Source of the DNA: Dactylis glomerata
Lineage: Eukaryota; Streptophyta; Magnoliopsida; Poales; Poaceae
Direction: 5' to 3'
DNA length: 64,000 nt
NCBI GenBank assembly: GCA_007115705.1
Contig: QXEO01000413.1
Span: forward strand, 1,364,001 to 1,428,000
Under the pieces are notes generated by a model, which had not been told where the DNA came from, made no database searches, and saw only the letters and a program-made list of their open reading frames with translations. The position numbers and the translations under genes were made by a program. Below, one piece after another: positions 21,805-32,556 of the stretch (positions are counted from its first letter, which is position 1; each line of letters begins with the position of its first letter).

Positions 21805-23435
21805 TGATACGTCTCAAACGTATCTATATTTTTTTATGCTCCATGCTTGTTTTTACACCATTTGCCTATTGTTTCGTTACACTTAGTGGCACTTTTATGC
21901 ATTTTCCGGAACTAACCTATTAACAAGTGCCACAGTGCCAGTTTGCTGTTTTCTGCTGTTTTTGTGTTTCAGAAGTGATACACAGGAAATATTCTTGGAA
22001 TTGGACGAAACAAGTTCCTGAAGTCTTATTTTACCCGGAAGCTTCTAGAGATCCAAAGAGGAGTAGGAGGTGGGCCACCAGGGGCCCTCACGCACAGGTG
22101 GCGCGGCCAGCCCCTAGCCCGTGCCACCGTGGTGTGAGGCCACCTGGCCCCTCCTCTGACATCGCCCCTTCGCCTATAAAGACCCCCCGACGGAAAAAAC
22201 CTAAGTACCCGATCAGATTTCCAGAACACATCGCGATCCGCCGCCGCCATCGACCCGAAGATCGGGAGGGTCCAGAAGCTCTTCCCGGCACCCTGCCGGA
22301 GAGGGGAATCGCCACCGGAGGTCTTCTTCATCGCTATGCTTGCCTCCAGAGCGATGAGTGAGTAGTCTACCTTGGACTATGGGTCCATAGCAGTAGCTAG
22401 ATGGTTGTCTTCTCCACCATGTGCTTCATGTTTAGATCTCATGAGCTGCCCTACATGATTGAGATCACCGTTATGTAATTCTACATGTTTGGTTTGTTGG
22501 GATCCGATGAATATTGGTGTTTATGATTAAGTTGTTGTACTGAATATTATCTTTTATTATCTCTATGTTGTTTATGATCTTGCATGCTCTCCGTTGTTAG
22601 TGGCTATCTTGGCCGAGTAGTTGCTAGTGACTCCAAGAGGGGGTATTTATGCTCGATAGTGGGTTCATGCCTCTATTTCACCTGGGGGAGTGACAGAAAC
22701 CTCTAAGGTGGTAGATGTGATGTTGCTACTAGGGAGAAAACAACATTCATATGCTCAAGGGCATATGCTTTGTTTACATTACACACTTTGCTTAATGCAA
22801 TTATCTGTTGTTCGCAACTTAATACTTCTAGGGTGTTCGGATTGATATCCCCGGGGGTGGATTATTAGTCATAGATGCAGTTGGATGGCGGTCTATGTAT
22901 TTTGTTGTAATGCCCAGAGTAAATCTCATAGTGATCTTCTTGACATATCACGTTTATCTTTATTCTATCAATTGCCCAACTGTAATTTGTTTACCCAGCA
23001 TGTGCTATTTTATCTATGGAGAGACACCACTAGTGAACTGTGGACCCCGGTCCTATTTACATCGTATTGCTATCACCTGTTTACCTTTCTCGCACTGTTT
23101 ATTTTACTCGCATATTATTACTGTTTTCCACTCGATACACTCATAACCTTTGTTTCAAGCAAACCGGTGAGATTGACAACCTCATCGTAAGTTGGGAGCA
23201 AAGTATTTGTTTGTGTGTGTGCAGGTTCCACGTTGCAGCTAGCAAGCAAAGCTTGGACGAGGCGCCAGTTGTCCGCTGCTGTCGCAAACTAGCAAGCATC
23301 ACCTTCAGTCGTCATTGTCTCTCCTCTCCTGAACGATATTAAACCTTGGTTTCTTAACTGAGGGAAAACTAGCTGCTATACTCATCACACCTTCCTCTTG
23401 GGGTTCCCAACGGGCTGGTCATTCACCACGCATCA
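21805..23435 (+). repeat. 5' LTR of the WHAM-like element
   Basis: TGATACGTCTC...CGCATCA. It contains a GC-rich promoter-like zone with CGCCTATAAAGACC near 22170-22185. Confidence 0.92.
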
Positions 23436-23446
23436 GGCTAATTTTC

Positions 23447-23464
23447 TGGCGCCGTTGCCGGGGA
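23447..23464 (+). other. Primer-binding site, tRNA-Asp type
   Basis: TGGCGCCGTTGCCGGGGA, eleven bases after the 5' LTR; the same site is present in the Sabrina-like element (49723-49740). Confidence 0.88.
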
Positions 23465-23624
23465 GGAAGAGAAGACTTCTGCGAGGGGAGTTCTTCGCAC
23501 ACACATCCTTTACTTTGTTTTATTGTTTTGCTTTACTTTATTTATTTTACCTGCATTGCTTTATATCAAAAACCCAAAAAAATTAGAATCCTTGGTAGTT
23601 GTTATTTCTTTACTTTAGTTTATC

Positions 23625-24221
23625 ATGCTGTTCCCTGAGTTCGTTCTGGAGGACCTCTCTGTAGGTAGTGGTTCGATTATTGGCAAAAGTAACATTGAGG
23701 AGTTCTTTAATCACATTAGTATGCATGAGGAAGATGAGGAAAAGTCTTGGGTTGAGCTTGCTCCTAGTATTGAAGTTGCTTCTGTTATATTAATTGACAT
23801 GTTGGAAACTAGGTTTGCTAGTCTTAATCCTTTTATGCAATATATGTTCCTTAAGCTTCATGAAATTGAGGATCCCGAAAAGAAAGCTTTTATCTTGGAA
23901 ACTTTGCGCCTAGAATTTAAGGATGTCGTTGTTGAAGCTAGGAAAGTTCTTAAACGTTTTAATAAACTTGGTTCACCTATAAAGGTTATTGATACTAATG
24001 ATGAGGGGACCGAGATACCTATACCTTGCAAGCTTTTGGGATTGAGTGAAGCCTTCGAAAATAATTTTGCCTGGATTTGTCCTGAAAATCTTTTTGATGA
24101 GAATAGTGTACCCAAGCATGATCACAAAGGGTCTTCTAAAACTTATGTGGATGAAATACAATGCCTTATTGACAAGACCTCTTCTGTTGATCTTAATGCT
24201 TCATCACTTGATATTACTTGA
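23625..24221 (+). CDS. Single short ORF of the WHAM-like element
   Basis: 198 residues, starting about 160 bases after the primer site, predicted acidic and largely helical. It has no zinc knuckle, protease or other known retroelement motif, so I cannot assign a function. A FPEF motif near the N-terminus is shared with the ORF at the same place in the Sabrina-like element, suggesting remote common ancestry. It could be a remnant or highly derived gag. The frame is intact with codon-like structure, but nothing shows that it is translated. Confidence 0.5.
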   Translation: MLFPEFVLEDLSVGSGSIIGKSNIEEFFNHISMHEEDEEKSWVELAPSIEVASVILIDMLETRFASLNPFMQYMFLKLHEIEDPEKKAFILETLRLEFKDVVVEARKVLKRFNKLGSPIKVIDTNDEGTEIPIPCKLLGLSEAFENNFAWICPENLFDENSVPKHDHKGSSKTYVDEIQCLIDKTSSVDLNASSLDIT

Positions 24222-24234
24222 TTCGCAATTTTCT

Positions 24235-24290
24235 GCGCCTAGCTCAAAGGCGTTAAAGAAAAGCACTCTTGGGAGATAACCCAATGTTTT
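24235..24290 (+). other. Conserved twin-hairpin block after the ORF
   Basis: Two short stem-loops: CGCC/GGCG (24236-24239 with 24249-24252) and TTGGG/CCCAA around AGATAA (24269-24284). The block is nearly identical at 50742-50797 in the Sabrina-like element, although the surrounding ORFs differ. It is a candidate RNA packaging or dimerisation signal. Confidence 0.55.
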
Positions 24291-27129
24291 CTTTTCAGTA
24301 CTTTTTCTTTTATTTGAGTCTTGGAAGTCATTACTACTATAATGACCGCTCCTTATCTTGTTTATTTCGTTTTTGTGCCAAGAGAAGCCTCTAATTTGAG
24401 TGAGGTAAAGATTTGGGGATGTTGCTGTCCTGAAACTGTTTTCGATGCTGCACCGTAAAAATTCGTGAAAATTCTCTGTTTATCTTTTGGACCTGCGATT
24501 TCTTGTGCATATGCCCCAGGTTACTTCCAAACTTTTGTTAGTTGAACACTTTTTGATTTGAGCAACAGAAAATCCGTAAAAAATTCGACCTTTGTCAGCT
24601 GTTCAGTTTTGACAGATTTCTGCCAATATTTGTGTTTGCCACTTTATCGCTTTCTTTCGAGTTCTTTTGATCATGGAACTTTTGGGGAAGTTGCTACAGT
24701 AGTATTTGCTATATATGTGGTGGTTTTGAGTTGAAACCTGAAGCAAATAGAGGATTGATTATATGTTATGCTTGCACTAATGTTGCTAATAGAATTGTGT
24801 TTAGTTTTGTATGAAGGAAGTTTTCAAGTGTAGGGATTGGAGAATGATGAGATGAGTTGAAGAATGGACAAAAGCTCAAGCTTGGGGATGCCCATGCATC
24901 ACCCCAAGAAATATCCAAGAAGTACAAGCGTCAAAGCTTGGGGATGCCCCCGAGGCACCCCTTCTTCATCGGCAAAAATCAGGTCACCTTTCAAGACACT
25001 ATATTTTTATTGCTTCATGCACTATGTGTTTTTCTTGGAGCGTCAGTTGTTTTAGTTTTCTTAGATAGCTTAGTTTGTTTGTTTTCTGCAATAAATGGTT
25101 GGACCCCAAAAAATTTCCTTTGGAGGAGATGTACTCGTTTTCATTTGCCAAGAACGCTCTAGTTTTCACTCTTATCGTTCATCGAGCGTTCTTCTTTTTC
25201 TGCTACTGCTTTTGGTTTTCGTTTTCGCCTTGATATGCGTTCAGATCTTGTCATATCTTTTCCTCAAGGTGTATTTTTGCCTCTGATCTTTATTGGTTTT
25301 CATCAAAAGAGGTGTTTAAAAAAATTTCAAATGGTGTTGGAAAAGAGAAAAAGCTTTGTGCAAAATAGTGGTACAAGAAGGAGCTTGTGTAGACTGCGGC
25401 TTAGGCTTTTTCATGTCATGCTTGATGTCTTTTTGATAGTATGCTTAGTGGTTTTGCTGTAGCATGACTTGTCTCAAATAACTGAGATTGCTTAATGAGC
25501 CTTTGAAAAAATCATGCGTTGTTTTTATTGTATGGAAGCATTATTTTGGTTTTCTCCTTGATGCTTTATTTGGGTTGACTTGGCGCATGCTCACACATGT
25601 TAGACTCTTACAAAGTCACCAATAGCCTTCATGATCATTTAGTTTTTGACTTTTGATGCCATCGTATGCTTCTTTTAATGTCGCTTTGTCGCTTTGCATG
25701 ATTATGGCCATTATTGCTCTCTTAGTTGGTCGCTTCCAGTCTTTTGCTAGCCCTCGCCTTGTACTGAGTATGAGCTCTACTCGTGCATCCAACTCCTAAA
25801 AGCCAAAGTTTCCAAAGTGTCCACCATACATACCTACTAGCAATTTGCTATTCCAAGTAAATTTGACTTGCTTTTATTTTCTCTTCAAATTAAACTCTTA
25901 CCAGTGTTATGCGAAATTCGGTCAGTAAAGCTCTCACGAACCGGAAGGCACACTTTACTTTTTCCTGTTCTTAAAAATTTGACATTGTGGTCTCTTATGT
26001 TGAGTTGTTATGCTTGCAAGTTGTAAGTTGGATTCTAGCCCATCCATGCTGTCATGGGGCAAGCTTTCAACATTGCACTTCTTATTTGAGTTGATATCGT
26101 GATCTTTTGTTTATGGATGCCCGCGGTGTGAAATGAATTGGGAATCTTGTGGGGATCATGGAGTTTGTATATGTGTTAGGGAAACGCCGGGCCGCCAATC
26201 TAAGCCATGCATAATTCATGGTGGAAATTTGCAGCATACCCATGGTGAACATTCGACGACGCATCTCATAATAAAACGCTAAACAAAAGGCAAATAAAAG
26301 AGATGTCGAGGTGTTCATTGTCTGCTTGTCCTGTCATTTTGGTGTGGGCTTGTTCCATGTCATCGGGCACGGAGGTACCCCATTGGCGGTTCTCAATGAT
26401 ATGCATATACTTACAATGACAAGAGCCTTGCTTGGGACTCTAAGTAAAGTAGCATGAGGTTTGGGTACTCGTATTCACGGGGCACGAGGTTTTCAACTTA
26501 TGATTTGTCAATCATATGCATCATAATTGTTCTCGCATTAATTTTAACCATTCAAGATGCTTATGATGGGGGCAATGAGAGCTCAAAGCCGGTAAGTACC
26601 ATAATTTTTGAAGGTTATAAAACTTGCAATCACTGCTTCCCTCTGCGAAGGGCCTTTCTTTTACTTTTATGTTGAGTCACCACCTTCTTTCTTTATGCAC
26701 CATTTAGAGAGCATAGTTGTCATTCTTAGTGTGATATGCATTGTCCCAAAGTTCATTGATTGATTCATATTGTTGGTTTCACTTGTTCTTAAATTATTTG
26801 TATCTAGTCGCCCTCTTAAACTTGAAGGTGTCCTATGCATTTATGTTTTGCTCTCTTTGAAGGACAAGCTGAAAACCTTTTGTATGTTTTTCCTTATGAT
26901 TTGAACACACGTTTGACTTTCATTGCTTCATTATCATGATCTTTTGTTTGTGTTCATTTGCATGTTTACAACATGGTTGCTAAGTTCTTATTGTCATGAT
27001 TATATCTTCATGCCCATGTTTTAAGTTCTATTGATCCCATCTCACCAATGCTTACATATATGATCAAGATTGTGTAGGTGCATGTCACCTCAAAAATTAT
27101 TCTTTTGTTATCACTTACCTACTCGAGGA
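24291..27129 (+). other. Non-coding 3' internal region of the WHAM-like element
   Basis: About 2.8 kb without a credible gene. It contains two internal copies of a polypurine-tract-like AAGCTTGGGGATGC (24878, 24934). Much of it is shared with 50798-53250 of the Sabrina-like element. Confidence 0.7.
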
Positions 27130-27156
27130 CGAGCAGGAGTTAAGATTGGGGATGCT
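27130..27156 (+). other. Polypurine tract region of the WHAM-like element
   Basis: Purine-rich sequence ending TTAAGATTGGGGATGCT next to the 3' LTR start TGATACG. Confidence 0.65.
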
Positions 27157-28787
27157 TGATACGTCTCAAACGTATCTATAATTTTTGATGCTCCATGCTT
27201 GTTTTTACACCATTTGCCTATTGTTTCGTTACACTTAGTGGCACTTTTATGCATTTTCCGGAACTAACCTATTAACAAGTGCCACAGTGCCAGTTTCCTG
27301 TTTTCTGCTATTTTTGTGTTTCAGAAGTGATACACTGGAAATATTCTCGGAATTGGACGAAACATGTTCCTGAAGTCTTATTTTACCCGGAAGCTTCCAG
27401 AGATCCGAAGAGGAGTAGGAGGTGGGCCACCAGGGGCCCACACGCACAGGTGGCGCGGCCAGCCCCTGGCCCGCGCCACCGTGGTGTGAGGCCACCTGGC
27501 CCCTCTTCTGACATCGCCCCTTCGCCTATAAAGACCCCCCGACGGAAAAAACCTAAGTACCCGATCAGATTTCCAGAACACATCGCGATCCGCCGCCGCC
27601 GTCGACCCGAAGATCGGGAGGATCCAGAAGCTCTTCCCGGCACCCTGCCGGAGAGGGGAATCGCCACCGGAGGTCTTCTTCATCGCTATGCTTGCCTCCG
27701 GAGCGATGAGTGAGTAGTCTACCTTGGACTATGGGTCCATAGCACTAGCTAGATGGTTGTCTTCTCCACCATGTGCTTCATGTTTAGATCTCATGAGCTG
27801 CCCTACATGATTGAGATCACCGTTATGTAATTCTACATGTTTGGTTTGTTGGGATCCGATGAATATTGGTGTTTATGATTAAGTTGCTGTACTGAATATT
27901 ATCTTTTGTTATCTCTATGTTGTTTATGATCTTGCATGCTCTCCGTTGTTAGTGGCTATCTTGGCCGAGTACTTGCTAGTGACTCCAAGAGGGGGTATTT
28001 ATGCTCGATAGTGGGTTCATGCCTCTATTTCACCTGGGGGAGTGACAGAAACCTCTAAGGTGGTAGATGTGCTGTTGCTACTAGGGAGAAAACAACATTC
28101 ATATGCTCAAGGGCATATGCTTTGTTTACATTACACACTTTGCTTAATGCAATTATCTATTGTTCGCAACTTAATACTTCTAGGGTGTTCGGATTGATAT
28201 CCCCGGGGGTAGATTATTAGTCATAGATGCAGTTGGATGGCGGTCTATGTATTTTGTTGTAATGCCCAGAGTAAATCTCATAGTGATCTTCTTGACATAT
28301 CACGTTTATCTTTATTCTATCAATTGCCCAACTGTAATTTGTTTACCCAGCATGTGCTATTTTATCTATGGAGAGACACCACTAGTGAACTGTGGACCCC
28401 GGTCCTATTTACATCGTATTGCTATCACCTGTTTACCTTTCTCGCACTGTTTATTTTACTCGCATATTATTACTGTTTTCCACTCGATACACTCATAACC
28501 TTTGTTTCAAGCAAACCGGTGAGATTGACAACCTCATCGTAAGTTGGGAGCAAAGTATTTGTTTGTGTGTGTGCAGGTTCCACGTTGCAGCTAGCAAGCA
28601 AAGCTTGGACGAGGCGCCAGTTGTCCGCTGCTGTCGCAAACTAGCAAGCATCACCTTCAGTCGTCATTGTCTCTCCTCTCCTGAACGATATTAAACCTTG
28701 GTTTCTTAACTGAGGGAAAACTAGCTGCTATACTCATCACATCTTCCTCTTGGGGTTCCCAACGGGCTGGTCATTCACCACGCATCA
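27157..28787 (+). repeat. 3' LTR of the WHAM-like element
   Basis: 1,631 bp, same length as the 5' LTR with about 24 substitutions by eye. Confidence 0.92.
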
Positions 28788-29082
28788 GTCATCAAGAAAT
28801 TCGACCCCTGTGTTGTCAAGAAATTCTACCTCTAGGTCATCAAGAAATTCGACCCCGCCATCTTCATGAAATTCGACCCCGCCGTGGAGCCGAAAACTTC
28901 GTCGAGCGCCCGACACACTTCGACCCCTCGGAGCCAACACTTCGATGACTTCTCTGACAAGTAAAATAGTCTACTCCTGAACTGCAATAACTTTTGCTAG
29001 GAGTGTCCAAACGACATGAGACAACCACCTTTGGAAAGACAATGACGAGAAAACAAAATCTTTTGTTCAATGATAATTGTAT
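28788..29082 (+). repeat. Right part of the 24-bp repeat array and end of the Tat-like element
   Basis: Repeats continue to about 28880, degrade, and stop where LTR similarity starts at about 29083. Beyond the repeats nothing is recognisable. Confidence 0.6.
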
Positions 29083-29758
29083 TGTTTACATTACACACTT
29101 TGCTTAAGGCGATAATCTATTGCTTACAACTTAGTACCCAAAGGTTGTTCGCATGATATCCCGATGGTGGATTATTAGTCATAGATGCAGTTGGATTACG
29201 ATCTATGTATTATGTTATAATGTCCAAATGAATCTCATAGTGATCTTCATGACATGTACATGCATTGTTATGCATTCTCTATTTTGTCAATTGCCCAACT
29301 GTAATTTGTTCACCCAGCATGTTATTTATCTTTATGGAGAGACACCTCTAGTGAACTGTGGATCCCGGTCCATTCTTTTACATTTATATTACCATCTACT
29401 GCAAACACTATTTATTTTCCGCAAATATTATTTTACTTCATTGCAAACAAATATATCCTTCCACACTGTACATCTAATCCTTTGTTTTCGGCAAACCAGT
29501 GAGATTGAGAACCTCACTGTAAGTTGGGACAAAGTAGTTTGGTTGTGTTGTGTTCAGGTTCCACATTGCTGCTGGCGCCGACCACGCGCCATCAACTGTC
29601 TTCTGGCGCCCTGTCAAAGTCAGCTAGCAATAATCTTCAGAAGTGGTTTATTTCTCATACTGGTCGATTAAACTTTGGTTTTATACTGAGGGAAAACTTG
29701 CTGATGTGCTCATCATACCTTCCTCTTAGGGTTTCCCAATAGGTCCTTTGAGACATCA
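29083..29758 (+). repeat. Truncated, diverged WHAM-like LTR (3' part)
   Basis: Follows the WHAM-like LTR from its TGTTTACATTACACAC segment to a CATCA end, but with many substitutions. The 5' part is missing. It is an older relic than the intact element beside it. Confidence 0.8.
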
Positions 29759-29875
29759 GTGCACTGACTAGGGAAATACAGTAGAGTTGTCATCCTTCGA
29801 AGGTGACTGACTGACATCAGTGCACTGACTAGGGAAATACGGTAGAGTTGTAGTGTCGATGGTGACTATCTTTGG
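29753..29875. repeat. 61-bp tandem duplication across the LTR end
   Basis: ACATCAGTGCACTGACTAGG begins at 29753 and again at 29814. The LTR's final CATCA lies inside the repeated unit. Confidence 0.6.
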
Positions 29876-31475
29876 ACTAGCCGGTGTGTGTTGTTCGTAC
29901 TACGCTGTAGTCATATTGTATTTGAATTTCTAACTTCTATAAAGGTATGGTACGCATTCGGCGTACTCTAAAAAAAATTCGAATGTTGGATTCTTTTAGC
30001 ATCGAAGATTGCATAGTCACCCAGCAATACAAAGCATTTTCGAATGTTGGATACTTACATATGACAGAATAAATTACTGCTAGAGGTCAGAAAATGTTTT
30101 CTTGCAACTTTGTAATTTTGGTTCAAGTCCTTTCAGTTAGTTTTCGGTTTTCAACTCCCCGCTCTATGTATGCAACTTCCTTTTCAGCGGCCATATTCGA
30201 AATCGATGCTATTTTTAAATATTTTGGAAGAAGAAATATCCCAAAAATCTTGTGCACTTACTCCATTTATTGTGTCAGATTTGAGTCAAGTCGTTTAAAT
30301 GACTACAATTTAGCATGATATGTACTTTTCTTTAGAATTTTTTTCTATCTAGCCACATATATATTTGATAGCATGACGTTGTAATTGTTTGCAAGAGCCA
30401 CCCCGGTGCACTTAGTCCAAATTCTTTTTGTAAATACATACTCAAAAGGTTCTAAATAATTATGTCGCGGCAACGTGCGGGACATCATCTAGTTTTATAC
30501 AATTCCCTTCTCATTTAGCACGAAGCGAACCAAAATTGAACTAGGTCATCTTTCGCTTGTATCTTATTATTTGCAAAAATCCTATTTAGGTGCAAAATGT
30601 GTTATTCCAATGGAGGTACCACGTGCCCTGAAGCGCCCGTTCTGGCCTCGAGTCATTTATTGTGAGTCCCAATTTGAAAATTACTAATTTAGACAAATCA
30701 ATAAAAATGAAAAACCTTCACAAATTATCATTTTTATGTAACCTATTTGCAAAGAAAAATAACAAACTGGCCATCTGCGAGCATCGTTGGGGTGAGCTTT
30801 GTCTTCGCCTTCCCTTCAACTCTCAACCTTTGGCGTTGGCGACACTTTGGAACCTTTCTCGGCGTTGTGATCGCTGTCAAGAGGAGAGGTATGGGTGCAG
30901 AAAATGGGGAACAACTATTCTGGCACTTAGAGATGGATTCCACTAGTTTGGCTTGATACCCCAAATTTCAAACAATGTGTGTTGTATTTTTGCACTAAAA
31001 CGCTGCCCACTCGCTGACTTGCGGGACTGTTCGGGTTTTTTTTAGCATATTTGCGCTGCTGCTTGTATCGATTTTATGAAAGGTGTACCGCCGTGTCCAA
31101 ATAGAAACTTATTTTAGTTTAGGATTTCAAGTTTTTCAATCGACAATTAAATCAGCCTAAAATCTTATGCACATCGAGTGTTGATACAATAATGGATGAT
31201 TTGTGCCAAAAAAAAATTACAAAACGGATCTATTGTAATAGAACAAAGAGCATAGAAGCGGAGATAACTCAGAAAAACGAGGAATGCTGAGATCTCATTG
31301 AAGAAGGAACAAAATATATCTTTTTTTTTACAATAGGAACAAAATATATCTTATAATCCAGAAACACATAATAACTTGTGAATTGGCCGTGCAGTGCCAA
31401 TCCATAGTAGCAAAACGCATGTAAACATGACTAATTATTGGTGACCCTTAAGTTACGTACGTACATAAGCAAGCA
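29759..31475. repeat. Duplicated locus segment (unit B)
   Basis: 29759-29975 matches about 13169-13435, 29990-30727 matches 14440-15199, and 30728-31475 matches 18346-19076. It lacks the 1-kb segment at 13436-14439 and the solo LTR, so its empty site validates that insertion. No gene is recognised upstream of the MADS fragment. Confidence 0.8.
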
Positions 31476-31620
31476 TTACCCTTGCACAAACTGAGATGAG
31501 AGACGATCGCTGGCGTGGCGGCGAACATTGGCCCTGATGCGTTCGAGCGACTTGACGAACACCGGCAGCACCTCCGCATCGAGCGCTTCAGGGTCGACCT
31601 CCCACCAGAACCCCTTCCCT
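31476..31620 (-). pseudogene. MADS-box copy B, C-terminal part, cut by CACTA insertion
   Basis: 145 bases matching 19077-19221 with no indel, encoding the last 47 residues (the GFWWEVDP... region to the stop codon). The coding sequence is interrupted at 31620 by the CACTA terminus and resumes at 61410. The MADS domain itself is lost (see the part at 61407-61573). Confidence 0.88.
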
Positions 31621-31640
31621 CACTAGTAGACAAAAGCTTA
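31621..31640 (+). repeat. Left terminal inverted repeat of CACTA element
   Basis: CACTAGTAGACAAAAGCTTA; pairs with the inverse of 61387-61406. Confidence 0.92.
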
Positions 31641-32062
31641 TAGCCAGCAGGCTTATCGCCGGCGCATCATAATATAAATCGCCGGTGGTAATATTACCCC
31701 TGGCGCATAGCCTAATATTCGCCGGCGATAAACAGTTATCGCCGGCGCATAGCCTATTTATTCGCCAGCGATATGGGATGGGGGGCCCACCAGCACAGGT
31801 AAGACACATAAGAATATTTATCCCCGGCGCATATAGCACTTATGCGCCGGGGATAGAGGACTTACCGCCGGCGAATATATGCTTCGTGCGCCGGGGATAA
31901 GGTGGGCTGGGGCCACCCCCTTCCAGGGTGAATTTTACCCCTGGCGAATTTGCCTTTATGCGCCGGCGATAAAGGTTGCCCCCGGTGATTTGTGGCTATG
32001 CGCCAGCGATAAAGGGGGTTATCCTCGGCGCATACAAGCTTATGCGCCAGGGATAACCTAAG
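31641..32062. repeat. Left subterminal repeat array
   Basis: Many direct and inverted copies of motifs such as TTCGCCGGCGATAA and TATGCGCCGGGGATAA. In En/Spm, comparable short subterminal motifs are TNPA-binding sites. The two GGGGGGCCCAC-type sites resemble ones in the internal array at 55905-56110. Confidence 0.8.
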
Positions 32063-32556
32063 ATATTTCCAGCCAAACTCTCCACCTACCACCACCACCC
32101 ATCTCCCTCCCCCCTCCCCCCCCTCACTTATTGCAACTCGAGCCAAACCACCTCCAAACTCATTTCCCCACTCCCCTCCTCCCAATTTAGCTATTTTAAC
32201 CAACAATATTTGATGTATCTTAGCCAATCTCTTCCTACCCACATGCATTTACCCTCTACCAAATTAGATCTCCCCCAAATACATGCATGCTTGTAGATCT
32301 AGATCTAGATCTAGAACTTCATAGTAACGGTTGACGCGTTAATATACGTACCGGTATAATAGGTACGTTCATAACAAGAGAGAAAGACATGATGGCATGA
32401 GAATGAGTTGCCGATGTTTTGCCGAAATGTTGATTGACTTCCATTCCGGCGAATTTCCGGCTCTCCACGTGACCTTTTTAGGGAAGGTCATGCCGAAATT
32501 TTCCGTGATAACCGAGACGATCATTCTAATCAATTCTCTTATTGTAACAGGCAACA
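32063..32556 (+). promoter_or_regulatory. TNP2 promoter/leader with likely 5' UTR intron
   Basis: Contains a C-rich tract (32090-32130), an (AGATCT)n run (32294-32313) and, at 32404-32511, a block of about 108 bases that is repeated upstream of the second gene (57046-57155). The ATG at 32557 follows TTGTAACAG, a good 3' splice site. Confidence 0.6.

Larger units (their letters stand above)
21805..28787 (+). mobile_element. Intact WHAM-like non-autonomous LTR element
   Basis: Two LTRs of exactly 1,631 bp, flanked by the target duplication GTCAT (21800-21804, 28788-28792). A tRNA-Asp-type primer site, one short ORF and a polypurine tract are present; there is no protease, reverse transcriptase or integrase. 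By-eye counting finds about 24 LTR differences (about 1.5%). It must be mobilised by enzymes of another element. Confidence 0.9.
20711..29082 (+). mobile_element. Truncated Tat-like LTR element split by a WHAM-like insertion
   Basis: A 5' LTR, a primer site of the TGGCGCCGACC type and a 24-bp coding-like repeat region are present. Gag-pol and a 3' LTR are absent. The body resumes at 28788 after the nested element and stops near 29082, where similarity to another LTR begins. The Tat assignment rests on the primer-site style and short LTR only. Confidence 0.6.

Noticed and set aside
21374..21817. 147-residue minus-strand frame with Gly/Asp repeats
   Set aside because: By-product of a 24-bp tandem repeat that opens frames on both strands.
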